DNA from: Sanderia malayensis
Taxonomy: Eukaryota > Cnidaria > Scyphozoa > Semaeostomeae > Pelagiidae
NCBI GenBank assembly: GCA_013076295.1
Contig: RQOL01000374.1
Coordinates: forward strand, 124,001 to 188,000
Reading direction: 5' to 3'
Length of the DNA stretch: 64,000 nucleotides
Below, in pieces: positions 11,585 to 22,696 of the stretch (positions are counted from its first letter, which is position 1; each line of letters opens with the position of its first letter). The notes beneath the pieces were generated by a model. That model ran no database searches. It had not been told where the DNA came from and saw only the letters and a list, made by a program, of their open reading frames with translations. The translations under genes and the position numbers were made by a program.

Positions 11585-12000
11585 TAACCCCTTATCATAA
11601 TTTGTTTGTTAAAATTTTGGGCTTGTTTACATTAGGCCTGAGCTTCGCAAGCATGCCGAAGCAACAATGGCGGTCGCCTACTACCTAAACTACAACTATC
11701 TCACTCGAAAAACAAAAAAAAGCTATCACCTGTGTTCTCAATTGTCTCCTGTAATTTTCCAGAGGTCTCTCAAACAATTAGCAAGTCTTTACAAAGATAA
11801 TTCAGGTCGTAAAACACTTTGAAAGGCGCCCAGTTATCCTTTGTGTGCAAAACAAAAACACTCGTCTTCTTCAAGCCTTTGTGATTACAGGGTTCGCCGT
11901 TTCGGCCCATTGTTTTTGGGCATTTGACCTATTGTTTCGGGTCGAATCTATTGTTTTGGGCAGGGAAAGTGCGTCATCACGTGACTCCGCAAAATATATA
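11585..12000. repeat. Outer arm of the composite/foldback family
   Basis: Homologous in direct orientation to 22760-23470, with an internal block missing, and inverted to 8167-8420 and 23960-24250. It includes a segment with GTTCGCCGTTTCGGCCCATT and ATTGTTTCGGGTCGAATC that forms half of the inner palindrome at 23355-23590. The stretch 12001-12187 after it has no recognisable feature. Confidence 0.8.
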
Positions 12001-12187
12001 TATTAGATGATGCACATTGATATCTACCCTCTCCCAGAAATCAACGAATTGAAGGATTTTGGTCGTATTTTTCTAGAAGTTATTCCGCTTGGTGGAGAAA
12101 TTTCTTCCATGATCTTGAATTCAGAGGAATATTGAATACACAAATTATTGGAATTACACACATATCACCCTGGAATTACACAAAGAA

Positions 12188-14520
12188 TCTCTATATAATA
12201 AAACTGGAGCGGTACGGAAGCGTGCGGTCAAAGCCCACCCGGTCCGGGTGTTGTGACCGACCTGGCCCTTTCGTGTTTTGCCTGTTCTTTTTCCACGCTT
12301 CGATTTATTCCCTTTAGCCTCTTTTGATGCAGTGGCTCTTTTTGGCGGGAAATTCGTTGTATTTTTCGAGATATTTTCACTTTTCTACCTCGAAAATCCT
12401 TCCGCCCTTTGTTTTCGTTTCAAGTCTGCTTTGTGCACTTTGTCAGATACTGCAGTGCCGAGGCTTTTGTTTTCCCTGCGAGGGGGAGATGCTCCGAGCT
12501 TTGATTCGTACTTGAGCATTGAGTCGAACAAAACATGTTGTGACATGCGACCCCCTGACAATTAATACGTCTGGATGATGTCATGATTCTGGAAAGATCG
12601 ATCGTGCGTTGTTTACCGTATTCGAAACAATGAATCCCTGTGGCGTTTGACACTAATCCGACAACCCCTTTTGTTATTACTGTGGCCTTTGATTGACGAT
12701 GAAGTTTCTTCCTTCCTTCAGCGAGCGTGCAGTCGATGTCCATTTTCGAATTTGGGACGGGACAAACCGAATGAAATTATTTCGTTTTGTGGCTGCGTTT
12801 TATTTTTGCTGTCGTTTTACTCGAGCTTCCAAACTAAAAGCTTCTGAGGATTTAACTGGTAAGTGCCTAAGTTGTTTCTATTTCCCTTAACTAAACTCCT
12901 GTATTCTTTTTGTTTTGTTTCCGATTTATTTTGATCCGTTGTTTATAGAAATTTTCAGGCGCCCTGAAATTCTAAATAATTCTTTCCTTTACAAATCTTT
13001 TGCGTACTAAATCGAATACTAAAACCGTGAATTATCAATTTCTGCTTTTAAAATTACAGGTCTGGATGCAACCTTCTAAAGAACGAATTTCAGAAACGGC
13101 AATTTCCTGATTTCAATAAGACCAAGCCATTCAAAGTACATGCAGTTGCCTGAAACCTATTCTGCCCTTCCTTGCAATCAACTGGAATTTTACTTCGAGC
13201 TTGCTATTCAGAACTGTTTCCCAAAGAACGTCACTGGTAAGTGGCTAAGTTTTTTCTATATTTCCCCCTCAGTTGTATTGTTTTATTCACCTCACATCCC
13301 CTCATCAACAACTCGGTTTTCAAATTTCTCCAGCCGTGCAATATATTTTCAAAATCTCAATCATAATCTCTATAAATTGACTCTGATTTGTTTGAGAGAG
13401 CTCTGATCGATCAATACTAAAATTCTAAATCGATTTTTGCAGATTTCCATGTGAAACTCTAACTGGCCAGACTCGAAAACAGCTATTTTCATATTGCATT
13501 GAAGCAGGCCGTGCCGAGAAGCATGAAATTCCACGATACCCTTTCTCCTTAGCATCCAGAGAACTGTTCACGACTGGCCATCCGAAGCCTAAAGTATTGC
13601 ATTTCAAGCACGTCATTTTCGTTCTGCATAACATAAACGTGTGCTCAAGCTGGAAACAATTGCTTCCACTTCACGTGGATTCTAAACTGGAAAAGTGCCC
13701 ACCACTGAGCTTACAATTCAAAACGCCAAAGTTGTGCACTTGGTCTGTGAAATATGTGAGTGAATCAACTAAAAATTTTCATGATCTGCTGTATTTGAAA
13801 CCCTTTTATATATCGTGAATTTTTGACTGCGTGTTTAGATGCATCTAACTTTGGGACCCCTCTAAAATATTCACAATGCGCTTTTGTATTGCTTTCATGG
13901 AATTCGTGTAGTTGCAAATATGTTTTTACCAATTTGATCTGTATTTTTAGTATTCTGTATTCTCTAATCGAAATTTCGCATTAAATGGATCCAATTATGA
14001 TATACTATACTATTCGATCGCAATGCTTCTCTCTGTTCGGTTTAAATCGAGACATTTCTGGCACGCTCAGAAGTGCACGAACATTTGCATCGTGGAAAAA
14101 ATGGACCTGGAACAACCTTGGGATGGAATCAGACCTTGGGGCTTCCGTGGGGAAAAGAATGGAAATATGAGGATCAGAATCATTTCAAATTAAATCATGG
14201 GAGAAAACATGGACCCAGAACAACCTTGGAATGGAACTCGTGATCGGGGATTCCATGGACCATGCTATGGGGGAATGGATACAACTTTGAAGATTTCAAT
14301 GGTTTCAAGTTAATCGTCAGAGAAAACATGGACCTGGAACAACCATGGAATCAAAATTGGAACTCACGGCTTCCATGGACCATGTGATCGGGGAATGGAG
14401 CATTTCAATTATTTCAAATAAAGTTCCATTGCTTTGCGGGTCCGACGAACAGTGATCTTATCGCAACTTAATCAACTTTAATTAGAACGGATTGCTTAAC
14501 GTGTCCCCACTGCAGGATGG
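12188..14520 (+). mobile_element. Helitron-like unit 1 of a head-to-tail pair
   Basis: A 2.33-kb unit starting TCTCTATATAATAAAAC right after an A. This strongly resembles Helitron 5' termini, which begin TC followed by TATATAATAAAA. The next copy begins with the same bases at 14521. Inside are three putative exon-like blocks bounded by GGTAAGTG donors and TTTTGCAG or AAATTACAG acceptors, but reading frames between the two copies are not conserved. I see no Rep or helicase domain and no clear CTRR end with hairpin, so this would be a non-autonomous element. A simple tandem duplication is the alternative. Confidence 0.5.
14085..14410 (+). repeat. Three degenerate ~120-bp subrepeats in Helitron-like unit 1
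   Basis: Each begins around AACATGGACCYRGAACAACC and contains GGAATGGA. The same trio occurs in the second unit at about 16425-16740. Confidence 0.7.
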
Positions 14521-16856
14521 TCTCTATATAATAAAACTGGAGCGGCACGGAAGCCCGCGGTCAAAGGCCACCAACCGACCGACTTTGTTGTCACTACTCC
14601 TCAAATTTCCCCGATCTGTTCTTTTCGAAAACCATTCGCAATTATTCCCACTTGCCTCTATATTACTATTATGTATTTTGTTTTTCGAAATTCGTTTTCG
14701 TTTTCCAGATATTTTCAAGTTTCTACCTCGAAAATTCTTCCGCCCTTTGTTTTCGTTTGAAGTTTGCTTTGTTTGCTGTGTCAGATACTGCCGTGCCTCG
14801 ACTTTTGTTTTGCGTGCGAGGGGGAGATGTCTCGAGCTTTGATTCGTACTGGAGCATTGAGTCGAACAAAACATGTTGTGCCGTGCGACCCCCTGGCAAT
14901 TATTGCGTCTGGATGATGTCATGCTTCTGGAAAGATCCATCGTGCGTTGTTTACCGTATTCGAAACAATGAATCCCTGTTGCGTTTGACACTAATCCGAC
15001 AGCCTGTTTTGTTACTGAGACCTTTGATTGGCGAGGAAGTTCCTTCCTTCCTTGAGCGAACGTGCAGTGGATGTCCATTTTCGAATTTGGGACGGGACAA
15101 ACCGAATGAAATTATTTCGTTCTGTGGCTGCGTTTTATTTTTGCTGTCGTTTTACTTGAGCTTCCAAACTAAAAGCTTCTGAGGATTTAACTGGTAAGTG
15201 CCTAAGTTGTTTCTATTTGCCTGTACTAAACTCCTGTATTATTTTTATTTTGTTTTCGATTTATTATGATTCGTTGTTTACAGAACTTTTTAGGCGATCT
15301 AAAATTCTGAATAATTTTTTGCTTTACAAATCTTTTCAATGCTAAATCGAATGCTAAAACCGTGAATTGTCAATTTCTGCTTTTATAATTACAGGTCTGG
15401 ATGCAACCATCTAAAGAACGAATTTCACAAACGACAATTTTGTGATTCCACTGAAACGAAGCCATTCAAAGCACATGCAGTTGTCTAAAAGCTATTCCGC
15501 CCTTCCTTGCAATCAACTGGAATTTTACTTGAAACTTGCCATTCAGAACTGTTTCCCAAAGAACTCCACGGGTAAGTGGCTAAGTTTTTTCTATATTTTC
15601 CCCTCAGCTGTATTGTTTTATTCAGCTCAGATTCCGTGATCAACAACTCGCTTTTCAAATTTCTCCAGCCGTGCAATATATTTTCAAAACCTGAATCATA
15701 TTCTCTATAAATTGACTCTGATTTGTTTCAAACAGCTCTGATCGATCAATACTAAAATTCTAAATCGATTTTTGCAGATTTCCATGTGAAACTCTAACTG
15801 GCCAGACTCGAAAACAGCTATTTTCATATTGCATTGAAGCAGGCCGTGCCCAAAAGCATGAAATCCCACGAAACCCTTTCTCCTTGGCATCCAGAGAACT
15901 GTTCACGACTGGCCATCCCAAGGCTAAAGTAGTGGATTTCAAGCGCGTCATTTTCGTTCTGCATAACATAAACGTGTGCTCAAGCTGGAAATGATTGCTT
16001 CCACCTCACGTGGATCCTAAACTGGAAAAGTGCCCACCACTGAGCTACAATTCAAAATGCCAAAGTTGTGCATTTGGTCTGTGAAATATGTGAGTGAATC
16101 AACTAAAAATTTTCATGATCTGCTGTATTTGAAACCCTTTTATATATCGTAAATTTTTGACTGCGTGTTTAGATGCATCTAACTTTGGGACCCCTCAAAA
16201 ATTTTCACAATGCGCTTTTGTATTGCTTTCATGGAATTCGTGTAGTTGCAAATATGTTTTTACCAATTTGATCTGTATTTTTAATATTCTGTATTCTCTA
16301 ATCGAAATTTCGCATTAAATGGATCCAATTATGATATACTATACTATTCGATCGCAATGCTTCTCTCTGTTCGGTTTAAATCGAGACATTTCTGGCACGC
16401 TCAGAAGTGCACGAACATTTGCATCATGGAAAAAATGGACCTGGAACAACCTTGGGATGGAATCAGACCTCGGGGCTTCCGTGGGGAAAAGGATGGAAAT
16501 ATGAAGATCAGAATCATTTCAAATTAAATCATGGGAGAAAACATGGACCCAGAACAACCTTGGAATGGAACTCGGGATCGGGGATTCTATGGACCATGCT
16601 ATGGGGGAATGGATACAACTTTGAAGATTTCAATGGTTTCAAGTTAAATCATCAGAGAAAACATGGACCTGGAACAACCTTGGAATCAAAATTGGAACTC
16701 ACGGCTTCCATGGACCATGTGATTGGGGAATGGAGCATTTCAATTATTTCAAATAAAGTTCCATTGCTTTGCGGGTCCGACGAACAGTGATCTTATCGCA
16801 ACTTAATCAACTTTAATTAGAACGGATTGCTTAACGTGTCCGCCCCTGCCGGATGG
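14521..16856 (+). mobile_element. Helitron-like unit 2, direct tandem copy
   Basis: 2336 bp, collinear with 12188-14520, with scattered substitutions and small indels concentrated in the first 500 bp. It ends ...GGATGG, as unit 1 does, directly followed by a third TCTATATATAATAAAA start at 16857. Longest open frames (14524-15078 minus, 14652-15182 plus) are not preserved in unit 1, which argues against coding. Confidence 0.6.
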
Positions 16857-17838
16857 TCTATATATAATAAAATGTGATCACACGTGACCCGCCGACTGTG
16901 AACAATGGGCTATTGTTTGTTGAACAATCGACGTTCGAAAAAACAATGGGATCAAAGGAATTTCGTTGTGATCAAAAAGGCTTTTTTCCTGGGGGTCAAT
17001 AAGGGTGCAAATTGGTATCAAAATGATCGCTGCATTGCGCCGATCACAGTAAAGTATGTGGCTAATTTCTACTCCAAACGGTTCGGGAGTTATGGCCCAT
17101 TTTGTGTTCCGACTTTCTAGAAAGTTCCGAGGACGGAGTTAATGAGATGCAAAACGAGCAGGGAGAAGCACCTGTTTTTTTAGTTGAACGGGCGGCAAGT
17201 TGCTCGGGTTTAAGCACGAATACGTGTCGGAAATCAATTGTAAAGACCTGTCAATTGTTGTCAAGACCTGTGGAGACAATTGGTGGACAATTATTTCAAG
17301 GTATTTCCTTTATTCAATTGTTTTTAGCTGAAAATAGCACGAGTTTTGTTTTGTTTAACCTCACGTTTTCCTTTCGGCTCGAGGGCCTAACCAAAACACG
17401 AAGACAATTTTGATTTACTCGGCTCGTTCTGGGCCGATTTTCTCCATTTAAACTTTCGATAACTGTTTATTTACACAAGAACTAAAGTTATATGGCTTTG
17501 TTTTTTTTGTTTTCTTGATTTTCCTCTGTTTTTGGACAGTTCTAGCGGAGTTTGGATTTTGCTGGAAAACACGAAATTTTCAAGCAACATGCGTGTGTTT
17601 TGCATTTGCGAAAATTAATTTTTAACCTGCCAAAACTTTGATTTTTTCACCCAAATACTTTCGATAAATGTTCGCCAAGCTATTAGCTTCATGTTGATAT
17701 TTTCGTGGTTTCTGTAGGACAAAAATTGGCCACGTTAATTGAATTTGAAAGTTGGTGAATCGTGTTTTAAATGCTATTTTTTTCAGGGGTTTGATTTCAC
17801 GGCTATTTTTGATCAACAAAATCATGTCTTGGACTTCA
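16857..17838 (+). mobile_element. Third Helitron-like 5' end followed by diverged foldback-family sequence
   Basis: The first ~18 bases repeat the unit start, then the sequence differs (ATGTGATCACACGTGACC). From about 17570 to 17720 it is a diverged, inverted copy of 22410-22610 (shared TTTGCATTTGCGAAAATT and ACTTTCGATAA). Short frames such as 16905-17120 have no support. The junction at 17838/17839 is the breakpoint of the inverted duplication. Confidence 0.45.
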
Positions 17839-18238
17839 GTCATTAGGTGTGGTCATTATTTCTAGTATTTGTTATTATCTTGTTTCTTGTCAAGCCGGTT
17901 TTATATTTTTGTATAAATAGACGTGTAATTATTTTTGTTCAGTGCAGTTGTCATCAATTTACAGTATGTACTTTTGGCCAGCTGGTAAGTTTTATTTCGT
18001 ATGCTATTTCGTTCGTTTGTTTGTTTTGTGTGTCTCATGCAGGACTAGACTTATATTTTGATTAATTCAGTCTTATGTCAATCTAATGTCAACTAATATA
18101 GTTTTGTTATTTTATTTTAGTTTGAACTCTGTCACTCAATCTCAATTTTATATAACGAAATGAAGTATCAATTTTGTCCATTTCTTGACTCAATTCCTAA
18201 GAGTTACAAACGAAAGGCCACAGAGTGCTCAGGCTATA
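17839..18238 (+). repeat. Truncated BEL LTR in inverted duplicate
   Basis: Matches the outer 400 bp of the LTR at 873-1272 in reverse complement, ending GGCTATA at 18238 and followed by ATGTG and the same flank as the left copy. No internal BEL sequence remains. Confidence 0.9.
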
Positions 18239-19088
18239 ATGTGTCATGTGTCATGTAAGCAGAGCAGCCCACTTGTGCGGAAATTTCACTCCAAGTTCTT
18301 AGGCCAAGGTTGTGTTTTGCTGCACTGAAAGGATTTCGGATTTCTTTAGGGTTTAGTGTTCCATTGGACCGGTTGGATAGCTTTCTAATTGGTTGGTCTA
18401 GATAGCGAGGAAATGGTTTGACAGCACAAATTGGCTGTAGAAGGCCTGTGTGAGTAATACTTGCTATTCTTGTTTGACCGACAATCCCTTAGCTTAAATT
18501 CAGATTAATATAATTTAGCAACAATTAATTATGGTTTAAAATTTAGTGAATTAAGAGATAATTGGAGAAGTATATAGAATTACAGCATAATTTTGAAGAA
18601 ATAGGTGTCTAGGACGCTGAGAGAACCGAAACTGTTTTTGAGTCCAGCGCCCTATTTAGTGTATCAAAGTAAGTCATAACGTGAAATAGAATTAGTGTTT
18701 TACATTATATCATAATAATACACTCCCGTTCAAAATATATTGGGACACCTTCGAAACTTCGAAGACGTTTTATGTAAACAAATAGTGTTGTACCCTTTTT
18801 TAATTCTTTACAAATAAGTAATAAAGTAATATATTTGTATGAAATTTTCAGAAAGTGTCGTTTATGCTTCGAATCAATTAAGCCAGAAAATTTGAAGAAA
18901 AATAACGGTGGAAATGATTTTAGGCCTTAAAACATAAACATGGGGGTTTTCAAAAATAAGGAAATTTCCTATGAAAAGCGTTTGGAAATTGCATTTTATA
19001 AAAACAATGGAAAAAGTTATCGCGAAATTGCTTCCATTATTGGATGCTCTAGAAATGCAGCTTTTAATATCTGTAAAAAGTATTATCG
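17839..19088. repeat. Right arm of the 1.25-kb inverted duplication
   Basis: Reverse complement of 1-1272. Both arms contain the BEL insertion junction and the Tc1-like end, so duplication followed both insertions. Confidence 0.9.
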
Positions 19089-19835
19089 CACAAGATCTGT
19101 GAAAAATTTGCCAAGAGTTCGACGGCCAAGAAAGTTCGCGACGCCAAGAGACCAGTGCAAGAGACGAACGATCCCTTTTGAGGGAGTTGTGCAACAACAG
19201 GTTTGAATCGCTACAAGAGATAATATCGTCTTGTAAAAGAAAGAAATATCACAAAAACACAAATTTTCAAGCAGAATCAGAAAAAGTGTTCTTTGATTAC
19301 AAAAATCAAAGTTTTTGGCTTTTATGAGGGCCCCCTCTGTTATGGTGTGTGGCTGCATTAGCAAAAATGCACCTTGAACGCTCCTCGACTTAAATGCTAT
19401 TTTATTTATTGATATTGTAATGTTCTTAGATTGTTATTGATCTTGATGTAGTTCTTTGTGAAGCGAAATAACTTGAAATTCCGACTCTAATGAAATTTCT
19501 TTTCCATGTGCGTTTGTCTGTGAAATAACCTAAATTTGTTCAGGTTTCTCTGAGCTATGTTCAAGTCATGTGACTTAGCCAACCCTAGGCCATTCAAGTC
19601 ATGTCAATATTTTATCGATAAAATCATTAAAATCGAACAAATCGGATGTTTTTAAGTTATAATTCAAAAGTTGAAGCTTTTCTTGTTAATTATGAGTAGT
19701 TTTAAGATTGGTTGGACTACGTTTTCTCAAAGAGAGGGTCGCACATATTAGGACAATTTTCCTTAACACAACGTTGAGAAACGCAACACCTTGATTCTTT
19801 TATCGAAGTGTCCCAATATATTTTGAACAGGAGTG
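18721..19835 (+). mobile_element. Tc1/mariner-like element with internal deletion
   Basis: 1.1 kb between TA dinucleotides (18719-18720 and 19836-19837). The terminal inverted repeats are CACTCCCGTTCAAAATATAT and its mirror with one or two mismatches. The interior retains both ends of a Tc1-type transposase but lacks most of the catalytic part, so it can move only with help. Confidence 0.88.
18940..19375 (+). pseudogene. Tc1-type transposase remnant
   Basis: An 88-residue frame from ATG 18940 carries a helix-turn-helix of the Tc1 N-terminus: YEKRLEIAFYKNNGKSYREI, then IIGCSRNAAFNI, with a basic RRPRKF stretch after it. The frame ends at 19206. About 120 bp later, in another frame, lies SVMVCGCIS, matching the conserved VMVWG motif of the DDE core. 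The second half of the DNA-binding region and the first catalytic Asp are gone. Confidence 0.8.
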
Positions 19836-19837
19836 TA

Positions 19838-21140
19838 TATTATGTCATAGCATTTAATATTATATCATAGCATATATTATCATAACAGAGCGATCAAGAC
19901 AAATCACGCAATAATTTAGATACGTGTTTCATCGACAATTTAGTAAGAGTAAAGAATTGGAATAAAAGTTTGAAAAGAAAAGAGATAAAAATTTAATAAA
20001 AAATAGTCAAAGATAGCTTAGGGTAGAGGAACTTGCCATGCCAGGGTTTCGGGTGAAGGACTAATACAGATTTTACAGTAAAAGCACAAGAAAAGGCAGA
20101 CATTGTGAGTACTCAGAATGCAATCACATGGAGAGCCTAGAAGAACATATAAGAAATTAGCATGGAGAGGAATTTGAAGATTATGGAACAAAAGAGGCTA
20201 GCTCTCCATGTTTTAGCACTCTGGATACCCACTATGTCTGCCAATCAATGACAACACTTGCTTGTCGCCAATCTGTATCAATAAGCAGTGCAACAATTAC
20301 AACAACCACTGGAGGTGTTCCATTAATGACATCAGCATCGATCAGTTCTGATGGTGATCCTGCTTGGAATGCATTTTTTCTTCCCCATTTAGCCCTAGAC
20401 AAAGTGCTATTGTTAAGAAAAGTAAGGTGTCAACTCCTTTGTCTTCAAAGCCAGGAAATGTTGTCTTCTCTCCGCCAGGCATTTCACCTTTACATCATAA
20501 AAGTACCCTTTCTTACCAGGCTGATAATAGTGAAGCAGTGTCAAACCTTCTCACAATTGAAGAGTGGGTGGAAAATACTGTTGTACATAACTGTTTCTTA
20601 AGAATCTGTTTTGTTGACCTGGTGGTTTTTTTGGTTCAGTTTGTAAATAGACATCTTCATGGACTGTCACCTTGACATGGTGAAAGTGCTTGTGTAACTC
20701 TTCGATCCATTAGAGCTTTACTAGCTGGAGCACTACCTGCTCCTTTGTAGGGCTACCCTCGCTAGGCAGATCAATAGTTAGAGTTCTGATACAACCAGTG
20801 CACTTTACAAATTTTTGCGTAACAAAATATTTGTAAGAAATTCAACACTCATCAATGAAAAGCTGAGAAACTTCTGTACTTGGTCAAATTTATTTCTGAG
20901 GAGCATATTCTTTATAGTGGATGAAAGCTCTTACAAATCGTAATTTCATTTTCACTTTGTCAATTGATGCATATTATTATTCACATGCATTCATAAATGC
21001 AACTTGATGGCCTCATTCCTTCCCACGAAGTATTGTTGATAATGCGAGGTATAGTTCATTAATGTCAAGTCAAAACTTTGGTAGTGAAATGAATACATAC
21101 GCAGTTCTCATACAATCCCTTTTTCCGTTTGTGTATTTGT
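19838..21140 (+). pseudogene. Intergenic stretch with decayed zinc-finger-like exon
   Basis: Most of this stretch is non-coding. Around 20095-20165 one frame reads CEYSEC, then HIRN, a stop, then H, the C-x4-C...H-x4-H spacing of a C2H2 finger with a stop where the last linker residue should be. Downstream, 20248-20640 holds Ser/Thr/Pro-rich open frames (for example ending LLTIEEWVENTV) that need a frameshift to join. It may be the decayed centre gene of the second composite element; no homology to the ORF at 9404 is visible. Confidence 0.3.
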
Positions 21141-21144
21141 TGTA

Positions 21145-21605
21145 TTGTTTATTGTTTAAACTAATTTTAATATACTTTTGCAGCAGCCCAACAATCAAAC
21201 ACTATGCGACATTGCATGTACCAAATTATGGAAGAATAGGGGTCATCACTCGCTTCGCTCGTCCGCCCCAGCCCGTCAAGTAAAAAAAGCTTAATCTGAT
21301 TGGCGCACTTCGTGCGCTGCATTCGCTTAAGCTCATGCCATTTTCAACACCACTTACAATGGGTTAGCTCGCTGCGCTCGCCTGTCTATCTATTATCAAG
21401 AAACATTGACTGATTGGGCGCACTTCGTGCACTGCATTCGCTTCGCTCATGCCTCTTTCAACCCCACGTACAATGGGTTAGCTCACTGCGCTCGCCTGTC
21501 TATCTATTATCAAGAAACATTGCTCCCTCCCCGGAGCCCGTCAAGTAAACAATGCCTAATCTGGTTGGCGCGCTTCGCGCGCTGCATTCGCTGCCGCTCA
21601 TGCCC
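21145..21605 (+). repeat. Second copy of composite-element centre/array junction
   Basis: 21145-21420 matches 10105-10360 (GCAGCAGCCCAACAATCAAA, TCACTCGCTTCGCTCGTCC), then two GC-hairpin units follow. At 21527-21605 a GC module (CTCCCTCCCCGGAGCCCGTC, GCGCGCTTCGCGCGC) ends exactly at the start of the CATA minisatellite. Confidence 0.8.
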
Positions 21606-22060
21606 ATACATACATACATACATACATACATACATACCCTACAATACATACCATACAATACAAACCCTACAATACCTACCCTACAATACATACCCTACAA
21701 TACATATCCTACAATACATACCCTACAATACATACCCTACAATACATACCCTACAATACATACCCTACAATACATACCCTACAATACATACCCTACAATA
21801 CATACCCTACAATACCTACCCTACAATACATACCCTACAATACATATCCTACAATACATACCCTACAATACATACAATACAACACATACCCTACAATACA
21901 TACCCCACAATACATACCCTACAATACATACCCTACTCTACATACCCTACTATACATACCCTACCATACATACCCTACTATACATACCCTACTATGCATA
22001 CCCTACTATGAATACCCTACTATAAATACCCTACTATACATACCTTACTATACATACTAC
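21606..22060 (+). repeat. CATA / CCCTACAATACATA minisatellite
   Basis: Starts with (CATA)n and becomes a 14-bp unit CCCTACAATACATA with variants. It is the mirror, in composition and position, of the TATG-rich array at 24270-25800. Open frames through it are artefacts of the repeat. Nothing is seen in 22061-22400 except a tRNA T-arm-like stem that I reject. Confidence 0.9.
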
Positions 22061-22399
22061 GACGCAACATTTCTAAAGAAAGTAAAGGTGGGAGTTCGAA
22101 TCTTCCCTCCTATCAAGCGACCCCCCCGCGCCTACGCTGCTCCCTGAAAGCTGTTTCTGAAAGTTGATAATTTCAGTGTGAAGTTTGAAAAAAAATAGTT
22201 ACTTTCAAAAACCTAATCCATCCTGGAAAATTTAAACCCAATCTGTAATAAAAAATATATCAAACTGTTGCTAAGGAAACAACGAACACGTTGCAAATAG
22301 TCTCACCTCTTAACTAAATAATACTGAATTCTTAGAGACCATTTAGTGGAAGTGGTTTGAATGAAATTTCGGAGCCGTGCAAAAAGCAAAACCTCTGAA

Positions 22400-22696
22400 C
22401 ACACTTTAGCAAGTAAAAATAGTATTTACCGTGGCAAATAGTGACCCAGTTGAACTAAAAAAACCATTATGAAGGTAATATGTTGGGGAACAATTATCGA
22501 AAGTGTTTGGGTAAAAAATAATCAATTGTGGCAGGCTAAAATTGAATTTTCGCAAATGCAAAAACAACGCGTGTTGCGTGAAAAATTGCTCCTTCCCGAG
22601 TGAAAAGCAACTTTGTTGGAAATCGTAAAAAAACGACAACAAAACAAAAAAAAACAACACATTATTTTAGTTGTGTTATCAGACAACACTTGCCAA
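22400..22696. repeat. Outer segment of foldback family
   Basis: Inverted and diverged match to 17570-17720. No counterpart on the far side of the palindrome, where minisatellite takes its place. Confidence 0.6.

Larger units (their letters stand above)
8167..12000. mobile_element. Composite inverted-repeat element with tandem GC-hairpin arms
   Basis: Symmetric structure: outer arm (8167-8420), tandem GC array (8425-8975), centre with a small ORF (about 9000-10230), inverted longer GC array (10230-11580), inverted outer arm (11585-12000). Outer arms share GCAACAATGGCGGTCGCC and about 400 bp around it. The same outer arm and the same centre/array junction recur at 21145-23470, so this is a dispersed family and not a chance arrangement. 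No transposase is recognised. It is probably a non-autonomous foldback-type DNA element, but target duplications could not be defined because the left end lies in an assembly gap. Confidence 0.7.

Noticed and set aside
8420..11690. Repetitive-protein gene across the GC-hairpin arrays
   Set aside because: Frame openness follows from the 114-bp period; the sequence is dominated by self-complementary DNA motifs and the 115-bp units shift frame without compensation.
14524..15182. Overlapping 184- and 176-codon frames in the second Helitron-like unit
   Set aside because: Neither is preserved in the first unit, which is otherwise collinear, so no sign of coding constraint.
22085..22125. tRNA T-arm-like stem-loop (GGGAGTTCGAATCTTCC)
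   Set aside because: The B-box-like core and a 5-bp stem are present, but no A box, D arm or acceptor stem can be fitted upstream. At best a SINE or tRNA relic.
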